Positions 1 through 7,971 are shown, counted from the stretch's first letter. The stretch: 15,247 nucleotides of DNA from Candidatus Colimorpha onthohippi (GCA_018064565.1 JAGHVA010000031.1:1-15247); one strand, 5' to 3'. Notes: generated by a model not told the origin, from the letters alone. Program-made: numbers and translations.

Positions 1-2
1 CC

Positions 3-671
3 CACCCCCCCCCCCGCCCGTGCTCCACCCGACCGAACCAGCCGTCCTGCACCTCACCGAACCGCCCGACCCATCAACCGATCCAGCCGAGCTGCAACGA
101 ACCGAACCGACAGCCGAGCCATCAAGCGATGCAGCCGAGCTGCAACGAACCGAACCGATGGCCGAGCTGCAACGAACCGAACCAGCCAAGCCAGCTGGTT
201 GGCTTGTCTGGTTTGAGCGAGCTCGGCTCGCTCACATTCGCCGCCATAGGCAACCAGTGGCTACTGGAACGAGGGGTGAGAATGCAAGTGCGCTGCCATA
301 ACAACACCACCCCCGAGAACCTCAGGCTGATAGCCCGCCAGAAAGAATACTTCATAGACAGAGGGAAAAAGGGAGGTGTGGTAGTGAGTCCTTGCATCTC
401 GGCAGGCGAGAAGGAGATAGCCAGAGCAGCACTCGATGCTAAGCAACCATTGATAGTGATACTGGAGAATGGTTTTCCCCCGCTCTATAAGCCGCCAGGC
501 AAGTATTTTGAAGCTTGCGCTGAAGGCCTCCTGCTGATGCTTGCCCCTTGGCCCTATCACATGGAGAAACGTACCATAACACGCCAACAATGCCTCGCTC
601 TCAACGATATGGCAGCAACTATCAGCAACGAGCCGTGGACACAAGAATTGGAGCAAGCACTGAATGGCTGA
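3..671 (+). CDS. DprA/SLOG-like Rossmann-domain protein, 5' end beyond the window
   Basis: The frame is open from the left edge to TGA at 669-671, so the gene is probably cut by the window. In-frame ATGs lie at 129 and 282; neither has a clear ribosome site. The first ~65 residues after the edge are low-complexity (QPSCNEPNR-type repeats). From about base 225 a folded domain begins (LTFAAIGNQWLLE), followed by RCHNNTTPENLRLI, GGVVVSPCISAGEKEIARAA, PLIVILENGFPPLYKPPGK, FEACAEGLLLMLAPWPYH and TITRQQCLALNDMAATIS. The order 'GVVVSP..S.GE..IARAAL...P.IV.LE.G' then 'APWP' then 'T.....LN.MA' resembles the nucleotide-binding SLOG fold of DprA/Smf, where the same positions carry the SG-x-GID motif, the 'IAVL..G' strand and the 'R.R..I.aLs' element. 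I recall similar C-terminal domains on some Bacteroidales REP-associated Y1 transposases, which would explain the repeat linker, but no transposase residues are visible here. Function is unknown. Starting at 282 would remove the first beta-strand, so I favour the longer frame. Confidence 0.6.
   Translation, partial: HPPPRPCSTRPNQPSCTSPNRPTHQPIQPSCNEPNRQPSHQAMQPSCNEPNRWPSCNEPNQPSQLVGLSGLSELGSLTFAAIGNQWLLERGVRMQVRCHNNTTPENLRLIARQKEYFIDRGKKGGVVVSPCISAGEKEIARAALDAKQPLIVILENGFPPLYKPPGKYFEACAEGLLLMLAPWPYHMEKRTITRQQCLALNDMAATISNEPWTQELEQALNG
5..15 (+). repeat. Poly-C homopolymer tract (11 C)
   Basis: Eleven consecutive cytosines lie inside the open frame of the left-edge gene, within an almost pure C stretch from 1 to 19. 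Such tracts slip easily in replication and in sequencing or assembly. Being at the very edge, it may simply mark where assembly stopped. Confidence 0.7.
86..183 (+). repeat. Three copies of a 23-base direct repeat, in frame
   Basis: The unit (begins GCCGAGCTGCAACG, ends AACCGAACC) occurs without mismatch at 86-108, 134-156 and 161-183. The spacings are 48 and 27 bases, both multiples of three, so each copy encodes the same peptide in the gene's frame (PSCNEPN). Shorter relatives (ACCGAACC, CCGAACCA) extend the pattern back to about base 30. A second forward frame is also open here and reads ELQRTEP repeats. The array looks like a repeat-expanded interdomain linker. Confidence 0.8.
187..233 (+). 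repeat. Two adjacent small inverted repeats (hairpins)
   Basis: CAAGCCA at 187-193 pairs with TGGCTTG at 200-206 (7-base stem, 6-base loop). GAGCGAG at 215-221 pairs with CTCGCTC at 227-233 (7-base stem, 5-base loop). Both are perfect and separated by only 8 bases. They lie between the direct-repeat array and the folded domain, inside the coding frame. There is no following T run, so they are not a standard terminator. Confidence 0.55.
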
Positions 672-841
672 GGCATAGTGAATATGTGCAATCGTCAATT
701 TCACAAAATATCATCATTTTTAAGAATTAACAAACACGACGACAAACAACCATGGCAAGAAACCTGCGGCCGCTTGCTTCCCAAGCTGATGAGCGGGGGC
801 GATAGAAGTGTAAAACGATTTGAGTACAAAGCAAACACTGC
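672..841. other. Convergent intergenic region, no gene seen
   Basis: This 170-base gap separates the left-edge plus-strand gene from the giant minus-strand gene; both end here. It contains GCGGCCGC and weak pairings (GCAAG/CTTGC around it; AGTGT/ACACT near the giant gene's stop). None is followed by a T run on the appropriate strand, so I do not call a terminator. Short frames here lack support. Confidence 0.4.
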
Positions 842-3800
842 TTACCTTATCAAGGTAACGGTCCCTGTGCGACGGTGCCACTCGTCGGGGGCTGTCTGCG
901 TCCGATAACGGATGCTATATACATAACCACCCTGTGGGGCTTTGGTGCCATCGGGCAAGGTACCATCCCAATAGTTGTGCAGCTGTTCGGAATGGAACAC
1001 CTGCAACCCTCGACGGTTGTAGATATAAATCTCATAGTCGGTTATGCCCGTTCCAATCACACGGAAGTGCTTGATACGCTCCTCTGAAGGAGCCATCACC
1101 GAAGGGACATAGAGTTCGCCCACCTGGTAACGGACTATAACGCTATCGCTATCGGTACAGCTACCATTGGCAACAAATAGCTGTACTAAGATGCTGTCCA
1201 GACCCATTGACTCGTCGTAGGTATAATTGATGGTTCGCTGGTCTGACACCCATTCGCCATCCACATACCACTGCTGACTTGTGAATCCGCTGCCCGTTGC
1301 TGAGGCGCGCAATTGAGTCAGATCGTGCGAGAACACCTGCGTAGAACTGTTTATCTTAACCTCAATCGGAACCGTTGGCGTAAGCATCTGCGACACCTGG
1401 GTGGGGCAAGCCAACCCCTGCGCATAATAAGATGTGGCAGTGTAGAGTGTGCTGAGTTGTGGGCGGACGCGTATGGTATCGCCCCACGCCTGATGGAGAA
1501 GCTCAGGGTCTGATGGGAATGCCGACCAGCCAAAGCCCGTTGAGTCGTATCGTTCTGCCATGGGATGCTGCGCTATGAGCGTATATTGCAGCAGGTCACA
1601 CTGCGCCGACGAGTCGATCGTAAGCGGTATTTCTGGTCTAACATTCAAGTACAATTCATGTACAGAATCGCAGCCAGGCATCATCTCGTTCTTATATGTG
1701 TAATGGCCTGTCTCCGTGCATACCTGCCCCCAGAAATTGCGCTCCGACTTGTAACATACCGTATCGTATATGGTATCAGCGTAGGAATGATAGAGTTTGA
1801 GGTTGAGCGTTACTGCCGAGTCGCAGTTGTGCACCGTCCGCATCATCTCGGTATGAACGATATCACGGTCATAGTAGCGGCGATCTACCTCCCAGAAATA
1901 GCGGTTGCAAGCTTCCACCTGTTGTGAGGTGGAATAGCTATAATATACAGTAAGGTTTAGATTTCGGATACTATCGCACTCGTGAATGGTTTTGAATTCC
2001 TCCGTCACCTCGTCGGATGCTGTATATTCGGTTTGGTTTACATCCCAGTAAAAGAGGTCGCACACCGAGGTGTCGAGCGTATGATTAAAACTACGATGTA
2101 TGGTTATGTCAAGCCACCGCACGCTGTCGCATCCAATCATATCAGAGGTAGTATCGCTAAACAGTCCAGAGGTGTCTTTCAACATATCTACCGCTGCCCA
2201 CAAATAGCTGTCGCAGGCTTCGACTACCATGGTGTCGGCCTTGGGTATCACAGGTTTGAATGGCAGCATCACTACGTTGTTGGTAGTGTCGCACTCATAC
2301 TGCTGACCGCCGTTTTGCCCAATTCCGAATCCCCCATCGTTCAGCACCACAGCTATGCTGTCGTTCTTGATATGACACAGCTTACGCATTGGGATAAACA
2401 TCTCTATGTCAGAACAACTGTCCATATAGATGGTATGATTGACTGTAAATGTATCAACCAATACGCCACGGTAATGGCCGTCGTATATAGCCACATGATA
2501 TGGTGCAATAAGGTTATTGTCGCCCATATTGCAATAGTCCACCCACACCAATGCTCCTGTGTCGCTGTATTGGACATTACCTCTGCTTAAAGTAGCATCT
2601 ACATTCGACACACTGACATATACATCTCCGTTTTGATCAATACGAGGACTCTGCCGTAGAAATCCGTTAAATGGTTCCTTGCCATTGGGGAATATTGAAG
2701 CCACATCAAACTGATATTGCGGAACTGTCATATTCTCGTTGATATTGACGGAGTTGTATGCCCACTGATTCCATACCGACCGAGCCGAGCCCCATGCTGC
2801 CACCTGCTGGCTGGAATAGACCGACACATAACCTGCCGAGCTATTGCTACTCCAAGGCCTATGTCCGCCTATCGATATGATATCGGCATGTCCGTCGGCA
2901 TCCACGTCTGCCACTATGGGGTATTCACAGATAGTTCCTGTATAGGAGACCTGTTTAGGACATATCTCATTGAGCGTAACGCCATCGATAATGGCCAAAT
3001 AGCCAGGGTTGCCACCACCATAAGACCTATATACTATCTCGTTTTTGCCATCCTGGTTAAAGTCGAACACCGTAAATCCTGCCGTCTCGGCATAAGTAGT
3101 GGAGCGATGCATTACTCTAATACGATTAGCCAATGTGTCATCGTACGAAAGCACAAACATAGCACATGGGTGGTTGAAGATAATCTCTGGCGTGCCGTTG
3201 CCGTCCAGATCTCCACAGAATGGTATTGAGGGGCTGTTGCCCGAACCGTCGTAGTTGCCAGACAGCGGCACCACCTTGTAGGCAATCATCTCGGATGTCT
3301 GCCCTTCCCACACATACACATGGGTAGTATTGATATTAGCTTTGCTATACCCAAGCACACACACATCCACATCGCCGTCGTTGTCAAAGTCAGCAAGAAA
3401 TGTCTGCCCATCATAATAAGTAATGCCGTCTATACGCTCTGCCTGGCGCAAAAGGCGCCAGCTGTTTCCAGCCGTTCCTCCGTTGTTGGTAATCACTGGT
3501 TTGTAAAGCGAGTTGCCCGCGGCTATCTCCAACTGGTTGTCATGGTCAAAGTCTGCCAGTGCCTGCATGTAATAGGCTCTTCCGTAGCCGTTGTCGCAAT
3601 GTGGAGCGCCGTAGCCACGTCCAGTGTTTTGGAGTGTGCCTTGCAACAATAATGTTCCCGTCTGTGCATCAAAGATATATCCGCCACACACCAACTCAGC
3701 ACGCCCATCGCTGTTGATATCCACCACCATTGGCAGATAACGGGCATCGGTCCGGATGACACTACGCCACAGCATCCCTCTTCCTAACGCACTATAACAA

Positions 3801-6800
3801 TACACAAAATTATCGTTTGCTAACAAAAAGACCTCCGACAATCCGTCGCCATCCACATCCGCCACGCTAATACATTGACCTGATGTTGAAAACCATGGCA
3901 GTTCGACAGTATATTTGAGTTGACCCGTCCTGCCGTCCACCATCAATAGTGCATTGTTATTCCAAGGGTTGCCTCCGTTGTCGCGGCAAACAATCAGTTC
4001 GGGAGTTCCATCGCCATCTACATCGCCTACCATCGGAGTTGACATGCAGTTCACACTCACGTCGCCTGCATTGTTGCCATAGGTAAAGAGTGTTTTCATA
4101 GCAAAAGCGTTGGCGGGCGGTGGCGTTGTGCAGTTTGGTTCATCCACATTGTCGGGCAATGGGATATCACCACACTCCAAAATAGTCAGTTTTAAGTATC
4201 TAACCGAATCGCACAACTCATCGTTATCTTCATGGATGATATCATGCCTATACAAACCGCTGGCTTCATACATCTGTCCGTTAACACGCCACATATAACG
4301 CGTGCAGATGGTGATATTGGCTGTATCAACGAAAGTATTGCTGATATTCAGATGTAACACACGGACACTATCGCACCTATCAGCGTTGCTGATATGGCGT
4401 TCGTAATCACCACTCTCGCTATAGGTAAGTCCCGTTTCGCGCCAAGTATAAGCATCGCACACATTCTGGCGAATAGTATCATAATGCACGCCCACCATCA
4501 CCTGCTGTTCTGCACTGCACAAAAGCTTACGCAACGAGATATCATCCACACCGAAATCATTGCCCGATGCTTCGCCTCGCTGATTGCGAATGGTGATTTC
4601 CACTTGAGATTTGGAGCCGCTGTTCCATTTGAAAAGCATCTGCTTCCACTGCCCTGCCACTGAGGGCAACGCCAACTGCCCCTCTTGAGGCAATCCGTTC
4701 ATATACACCTTGAGCTGCGCTGGGCTACTTGTCGTTACCGAGACACCCCACATTGAGAACACATAGTCAGTATAAGGCTGCACCTGCACTGTCTGCGACC
4801 ATACAACCGAGTTAGCCTGCGTACACCCATCCGCAATAAGAAATTTGCCAGTGGTCAGCGATGGCGTAGTGTGATCCGACGCCCTGAAATCGCTACTATA
4901 AGCCTGAGCACGGTTCTGAACGCCATAATGGCAATAACCACTTGCTGATGGAGCAAACGTCATATCGCTCGTAAAGCCCACATTACCTTGCGTAAAATCA
5001 CCGTTATTCACCAACTCATCGCCCAATCTGTATCCTTCTACTCTGTAACGCTGCGATTGGCGAAGTCCTTTAAGCAACTCACTGATGCTATCAGTATAGG
5101 CAGCAGCCGAAAATCCGGTGTTAGGTGTTACGGTATAATAATCGGCACCCGAGACCCTAAAAGTTGCTGTACCACATATCTCGATAGTGGTGTCGCTCGG
5201 ACATATCAACTGAGGGGTTTGGTAAATTGTGAGATCTAACTCCACCACACTATCACATCCTGCAACATTGGTCAAAGTGTCGCGGTATATGCCCGATTCG
5301 GTATAGGTCTCGTCGGTCGTCATCCAGTGGTAGCGGTCACAAAACGTTGCACTCGATGTCGTTACCTCTGATGAATTCCGTATGGTGAGCTGTAACGACA
5401 CAATACTATCGCATCTGTCATCAGCATGAATCACATCGGTATATAAACCCGTGTGAGTATATAACGTGCTGTTCTGACTCCATCGGAACGAGTCGCAACG
5501 ATCTTCGACAGTTGTATCGCCATACGAGCTGTAATCGACAGTAAGATTCAGCCACACCAAATGATTGCACTGGTTGCTATTGAGCACCGTGTCGTGATAT
5601 ACGCCTGAGCTGTCGAGTGTACGAGGATTATCCAACACCCATTCATAACTATCACATGCCGACTGCACCAAGGTATCGCCCATAGTGGTGGGATTGACAG
5701 TAAGGTTGAACGAAATCACGCTGTCGCAACCATGAATAGTTTGCTTATGTATGAAGTCAAGAGTTGATTGCTTATACGTACTATCAGTTACATCCCAATA
5801 AAAACTGTCGCATGCACGAGGTTCCACCAAAAGGGTATCCCTATAATATACCGTAAGACTTACCTGTACCGTGGTATCACAACCCGCTTGATTTTTGACA
5901 CCATCAAGTGTATGCTTCAGTAATTGCGAAGATGTGTAATATTGCGACGTAACGTCCCAGAAGAAAGTGTCGCATACCGTCTGGTTAATTATGGATGAGG
6001 ATGTCGATTTCTTGATATTGATATATGCCGTAACAACGCTATCACAACCATTGGCAAGCTTGAACGTATCGGTATAAACCGTTGAACTCCTAAATGTACT
6101 GTCCGCCTTCGTCCATGTATAGCTATCGCAATTCTCCACATTAGTATCTACCTTAACATAACCTTTCAATCGCCAATGATAATTCACCACACTGTCGCAA
6201 CCCGACTGAGCCTTGTATATACGGGTCAGGCTTACCGTATCGCCTGCCACAAGAACACCTTGATAGGCGGGCAGCTTCACACGCTTGGGTCCCATCACCA
6301 GCAGCTCATCAATACCTGTTCCCATACCATTGCTGTTTTCCGACTGGAACACAAATCTACCTTGTAAAGGATCCGAACCCGCAAACGAGAGCGAGAGATT
6401 GATATCGGTCCACTCATTTATTGGTTGTTCGTCCGACTTTGCCCATAACGACCGATCCCCATCTTCATCAAACCCTAAATAAAAATCATTCCATGCGTCA
6501 TAAATCAATGATCCATACTTCAACGACTTATTAGGCTGCAACAGCCAGAACTGCATCGTAGTTTCAGCTGGTTTAAGAATCTCCACTGCAGGCGACAACA
6601 ACAAACTTGATGACGACTCCATCGACCCTACGCAAAAAGCCGCCTTAGCACCTTGGGCTGGGTAATACGAATGAGGACTGTTGTACGAATCACCTGGAAA
6701 GTCCAATGCCGACCCCACAGCCCACTTCAAAGCTCCAGTCTGCTCGGTAGTCCAGCCAGCTGTCAAACCGCCATTGAAACCCTCATATAGGATTGTATCG

Positions 6801-7927
6801 TAAATTACTACTGTGGTGTCGCCGTAGCAGATGCTATCATACACATCAGTGGTTATAGCACACTCGCAAAGGACGGTTACCACCGAATCTACCGTGTCGC
6901 AACCTGTGGTAGCATACACATGATGTGTACCCACCGAAGGATAAAACTGGCCTATAGCATGCGTGTCGGTAATATCATCAAGGGCATACCCCATCATATC
7001 ACCATCGGCTGTTATAGAAATCGTAGCAGGGTTATCTAAGCACCAGTTGGTGAGATTTACAACCACATCCGAGACCGATTTGCCAGCCATCAACGGATCC
7101 TCGTATCCGTCGTACAATCCTGTTATCTCATCGGCCGTAAGTGGGCGATTCCACATACCAAACTCGTCAAGGATGCCTCCATACGGATACCAGTCAATAT
7201 CTCCTCCCAGCATGCGACCCAAATATAAATCATAGGTATTAGCTGCCGAAAAATCAGCCTCTTCATCTAAAATGTCGTCTTCAACAAGAGTACCGTTTAT
7301 GTAAATCTTGCAATTGTTACGATGGATAACAAATGCGCAATGAATCCACTCCGAAGGCCTATAGCACTTATACTCACTGTACACGTTGATGTTGGGTTGG
7401 GCAACTCCCACTTCGTTGGTATTACGCAAAAAGAACGACAAAGTCTTGCCTTCAACATCCGAATACACGGCTTGCAGTCGCAAACCTGGCACATCAAGAT
7501 TGCCGTCTCCACCAAATGCAAATATCGTATAGGCAGCCTCGTCCTCAACATAACTCTCATCAACATCCATACCACCCATGTGGTCAATACGCATCCAAAA
7601 AGAGATACTCAAAGCCGTGTCGAGTGTCATTGCATCGGTTCGAGGAACCCTACTCCAGTTGCGATTGTAATAACCACCAAATTGCAAAGCAGATGATGCC
7701 GAGGATTTCCTATTTGCTACCGCTACGGCATCAGTAGCACCCACCTCATGTTCCAACGCCCCATGAATATTCGACCCACCAACATCGTTGACATCTCCAT
7801 CCAAAGGATAATAAGATACCAATCCCCATGTAGGGACATTAGATGGAAGCGACTGCGACCACAACAACTGCGGCTGCGCCAACAACATAACTACTAAAAA
7901 AACAACAACTTGTAAATATACACGCAT
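842..7927 (-). CDS. Giant T9SS-exported multidomain surface protein (2361 aa)
   Basis: Residues 1-25 form a signal peptide (MRVYL, hydrophobic core, cleavage near LLWSQS). Residues 33-275 resemble a LamG/concanavalin-type lectin fold (GLVSYYPLDGDVND; LSISFWMR; CKIYINGTL; GILDEFGMWNRPLTADEI). A MAM-like jelly roll lies at about 382-555 (FNGGLTAGW ... GIDELLV). Cysteine-pair repeats fill about 588-905, 1146-1251 and 1898-2099. Residues 970-1137 resemble a carbohydrate-binding jelly roll (NNGDFTQGNVGF ... DFGVDDISL). Residues 1290-1710 carry eight DxDxDG-type loops of an FG-GAP/VCBS beta-propeller, then a CARDB-like segment (1765-1890). Residues 2272-2361 match the CHU_C gliding-associated domain (IYIYNRRG, YWDGTLPDG, GGYVYSIRYR, GTVTLIR), which in this family directs type IX export and surface attachment. 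The likely role is an adhesin or matrix protein at the outer surface; the ligand is unknown. It is a single-gene unit with its own -7 box 37 bases upstream of the ATG. The frame is intact over 7 kb. Confidence 0.93.
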   Translation of the reverse strand: MRVYLQVVVFLVVMLLAQPQLLWSQSLPSNVPTWGLVSYYPLDGDVNDVGGSNIHGALEHEVGATDAVAVANRKSSASSALQFGGYYNRNWSRVPRTDAMTLDTALSISFWMRIDHMGGMDVDESYVEDEAAYTIFAFGGDGNLDVPGLRLQAVYSDVEGKTLSFFLRNTNEVGVAQPNINVYSEYKCYRPSEWIHCAFVIHRNNCKIYINGTLVEDDILDEEADFSAANTYDLYLGRMLGGDIDWYPYGGILDEFGMWNRPLTADEITGLYDGYEDPLMAGKSVSDVVVNLTNWCLDNPATISITADGDMMGYALDDITDTHAIGQFYPSVGTHHVYATTGCDTVDSVVTVLCECAITTDVYDSICYGDTTVVIYDTILYEGFNGGLTAGWTTEQTGALKWAVGSALDFPGDSYNSPHSYYPAQGAKAAFCVGSMESSSSLLLSPAVEILKPAETTMQFWLLQPNKSLKYGSLIYDAWNDFYLGFDEDGDRSLWAKSDEQPINEWTDINLSLSFAGSDPLQGRFVFQSENSNGMGTGIDELLVMGPKRVKLPAYQGVLVAGDTVSLTRIYKAQSGCDSVVNYHWRLKGYVKVDTNVENCDSYTWTKADSTFRSSTVYTDTFKLANGCDSVVTAYINIKKSTSSSIINQTVCDTFFWDVTSQYYTSSQLLKHTLDGVKNQAGCDTTVQVSLTVYYRDTLLVEPRACDSFYWDVTDSTYKQSTLDFIHKQTIHGCDSVISFNLTVNPTTMGDTLVQSACDSYEWVLDNPRTLDSSGVYHDTVLNSNQCNHLVWLNLTVDYSSYGDTTVEDRCDSFRWSQNSTLYTHTGLYTDVIHADDRCDSIVSLQLTIRNSSEVTTSSATFCDRYHWMTTDETYTESGIYRDTLTNVAGCDSVVELDLTIYQTPQLICPSDTTIEICGTATFRVSGADYYTVTPNTGFSAAAYTDSISELLKGLRQSQRYRVEGYRLGDELVNNGDFTQGNVGFTSDMTFAPSASGYCHYGVQNRAQAYSSDFRASDHTTPSLTTGKFLIADGCTQANSVVWSQTVQVQPYTDYVFSMWGVSVTTSSPAQLKVYMNGLPQEGQLALPSVAGQWKQMLFKWNSGSKSQVEITIRNQRGEASGNDFGVDDISLRKLLCSAEQQVMVGVHYDTIRQNVCDAYTWRETGLTYSESGDYERHISNADRCDSVRVLHLNISNTFVDTANITICTRYMWRVNGQMYEASGLYRHDIIHEDNDELCDSVRYLKLTILECGDIPLPDNVDEPNCTTPPPANAFAMKTLFTYGNNAGDVSVNCMSTPMVGDVDGDGTPELIVCRDNGGNPWNNNALLMVDGRTGQLKYTVELPWFSTSGQCISVADVDGDGLSEVFLLANDNFVYCYSALGRGMLWRSVIRTDARYLPMVVDINSDGRAELVCGGYIFDAQTGTLLLQGTLQNTGRGYGAPHCDNGYGRAYYMQALADFDHDNQLEIAAGNSLYKPVITNNGGTAGNSWRLLRQAERIDGITYYDGQTFLADFDNDGDVDVCVLGYSKANINTTHVYVWEGQTSEMIAYKVVPLSGNYDGSGNSPSIPFCGDLDGNGTPEIIFNHPCAMFVLSYDDTLANRIRVMHRSTTYAETAGFTVFDFNQDGKNEIVYRSYGGGNPGYLAIIDGVTLNEICPKQVSYTGTICEYPIVADVDADGHADIISIGGHRPWSSNSSAGYVSVYSSQQVAAWGSARSVWNQWAYNSVNINENMTVPQYQFDVASIFPNGKEPFNGFLRQSPRIDQNGDVYVSVSNVDATLSRGNVQYSDTGALVWVDYCNMGDNNLIAPYHVAIYDGHYRGVLVDTFTVNHTIYMDSCSDIEMFIPMRKLCHIKNDSIAVVLNDGGFGIGQNGGQQYECDTTNNVVMLPFKPVIPKADTMVVEACDSYLWAAVDMLKDTSGLFSDTTSDMIGCDSVRWLDITIHRSFNHTLDTSVCDLFYWDVNQTEYTASDEVTEEFKTIHECDSIRNLNLTVYYSYSTSQQVEACNRYFWEVDRRYYDRDIVHTEMMRTVHNCDSAVTLNLKLYHSYADTIYDTVCYKSERNFWGQVCTETGHYTYKNEMMPGCDSVHELYLNVRPEIPLTIDSSAQCDLLQYTLIAQHPMAERYDSTGFGWSAFPSDPELLHQAWGDTIRVRPQLSTLYTATSYYAQGLACPTQVSQMLTPTVPIEVKINSSTQVFSHDLTQLRASATGSGFTSQQWYVDGEWVSDQRTINYTYDESMGLDSILVQLFVANGSCTDSDSVIVRYQVGELYVPSVMAPSEERIKHFRVIGTGITDYEIYIYNRRGLQVFHSEQLHNYWDGTLPDGTKAPQGGYVYSIRYRTQTAPDEWHRRTGTVTLIR
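1631..2236 (-). repeat. Cysteine-pair repeat block C (4 units) of the giant protein
   Basis: Residues 1898-2099 hold four units of about 51 residues. The cysteine pairs are C1905/C1933, C1956/C1984, C2007/C2035 and C2058/C2086, each exactly 28 apart. The first three units read like 'C-D-x-Y/F-x-W ... CDS-V ... L-x-L-T-V/I'. The last unit keeps both cysteines but has lost the CDxYxW start. Each pair probably forms one disulfide once exported (inference). Confidence 0.85.
2798..4060 (-). other. FG-GAP/VCBS beta-propeller segment of the giant protein
   Basis: About residues 1290-1710. Eight calcium-loop-like motifs occur: GDVDGDGTPE (1301), ADVDGDGLSE (1356), VDINSDGRAE (1402), ADFDHDNQLE (1458), ADFDNDGDVD (1512), GDLDGNGTPE (1572), FDFNQDGKNE (1621) and ADVDADGHAD (1673). 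This pattern is typical of integrin-alpha-like propellers, which usually have seven blades. The fourth motif lacks the usual glycine. Confidence 0.85.
4175..4492 (-). repeat. Cysteine-pair repeat block B (2 units) of the giant protein
   Basis: Residues 1146-1251 hold two units with cysteines C1157/C1185 (28 apart) and C1208/C1239 (31 apart). The pattern is 'C-x-x-Y-x-W ... SG-x-Y ... CDSVR-x-L'. The block sits between the jelly-roll domain and the beta-propeller. Confidence 0.82.
5213..6166 (-). repeat. Cysteine-pair repeat block A (6 units) of the giant protein
   Basis: Residues 588-905 hold six units with a pitch of 52-54 residues. The pairs are C600/C628, C652/C683, C706/C734, C758/C787, C811/C839 and C863/C891, spaced 28-31. 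Consensus: 'C-D-S-Y/F-x-W ... Y-x-x-SG-x-Y-x-D-T ... GCDSVV-x-L-x-L-T-I'. Divergence between units is high at both protein and DNA level, so this is an old expansion rather than a recent tandem duplication. Confidence 0.85.
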
Positions 7928-7963
7928 AACAATGCAATTTTACTACGCAATATATAAAAACTG

Positions 7964-7971
7964 CAAAGATA
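7964..7971 (-). promoter_or_regulatory. -7 box TATCTTTG, promoter of the giant surface-protein gene
   Basis: Read on the minus strand the sequence is TATCTTTGC, a full match to the Bacteroidota sigma-ABfr -7 consensus TAnnTTTG. It lies 37 bases upstream of the ATG at 7927, which leaves a short leader of about 30 bases. No clear TTTG -33 element was found at the expected distance; an A/T homopolymer region lies upstream instead. Confidence 0.65.

Noticed and set aside
20..301. Forward open frame with ELQRTEP repeats
   Set aside because: It overlaps the repeat array and ends before the folded domain. The adjacent frame carries the recognisable domain, so I treat this as a by-product of the repeats, while noting the phase-variation idea.
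261..704. 147-codon minus-strand frame opposite the SLOG-like domain
   Set aside because: It is the complement of a conserved domain and has no promoter or motif.
748..773. GCAAG/CTTGC pairing around GCGGCCGC as a terminator
   Set aside because: The stem is five bases with a long loop and no T run on either strand.
678..908. Small plus-strand frame across the intergenic gap into the giant gene's 3' end
   Set aside because: It overlaps the CHU_C coding end on the other strand and has no recognisable product.
1982..2590. 202-codon plus-strand frame opposite the giant gene
   Set aside because: It is antisense to a continuous, domain-rich protein; its composition looks random and no motif is recognised.
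2717..3229. 170-codon plus-strand frame opposite the propeller region
   Set aside because: It is an antisense shadow of repeated GAT/GGC-rich calcium-loop codons, with no recognisable domain.
842..7927. Possible CRISPR or tandem DNA repeats within the giant gene
   Set aside because: The repetition is at the protein level only. Units are divergent in DNA, without identical repeats or unique spacers.
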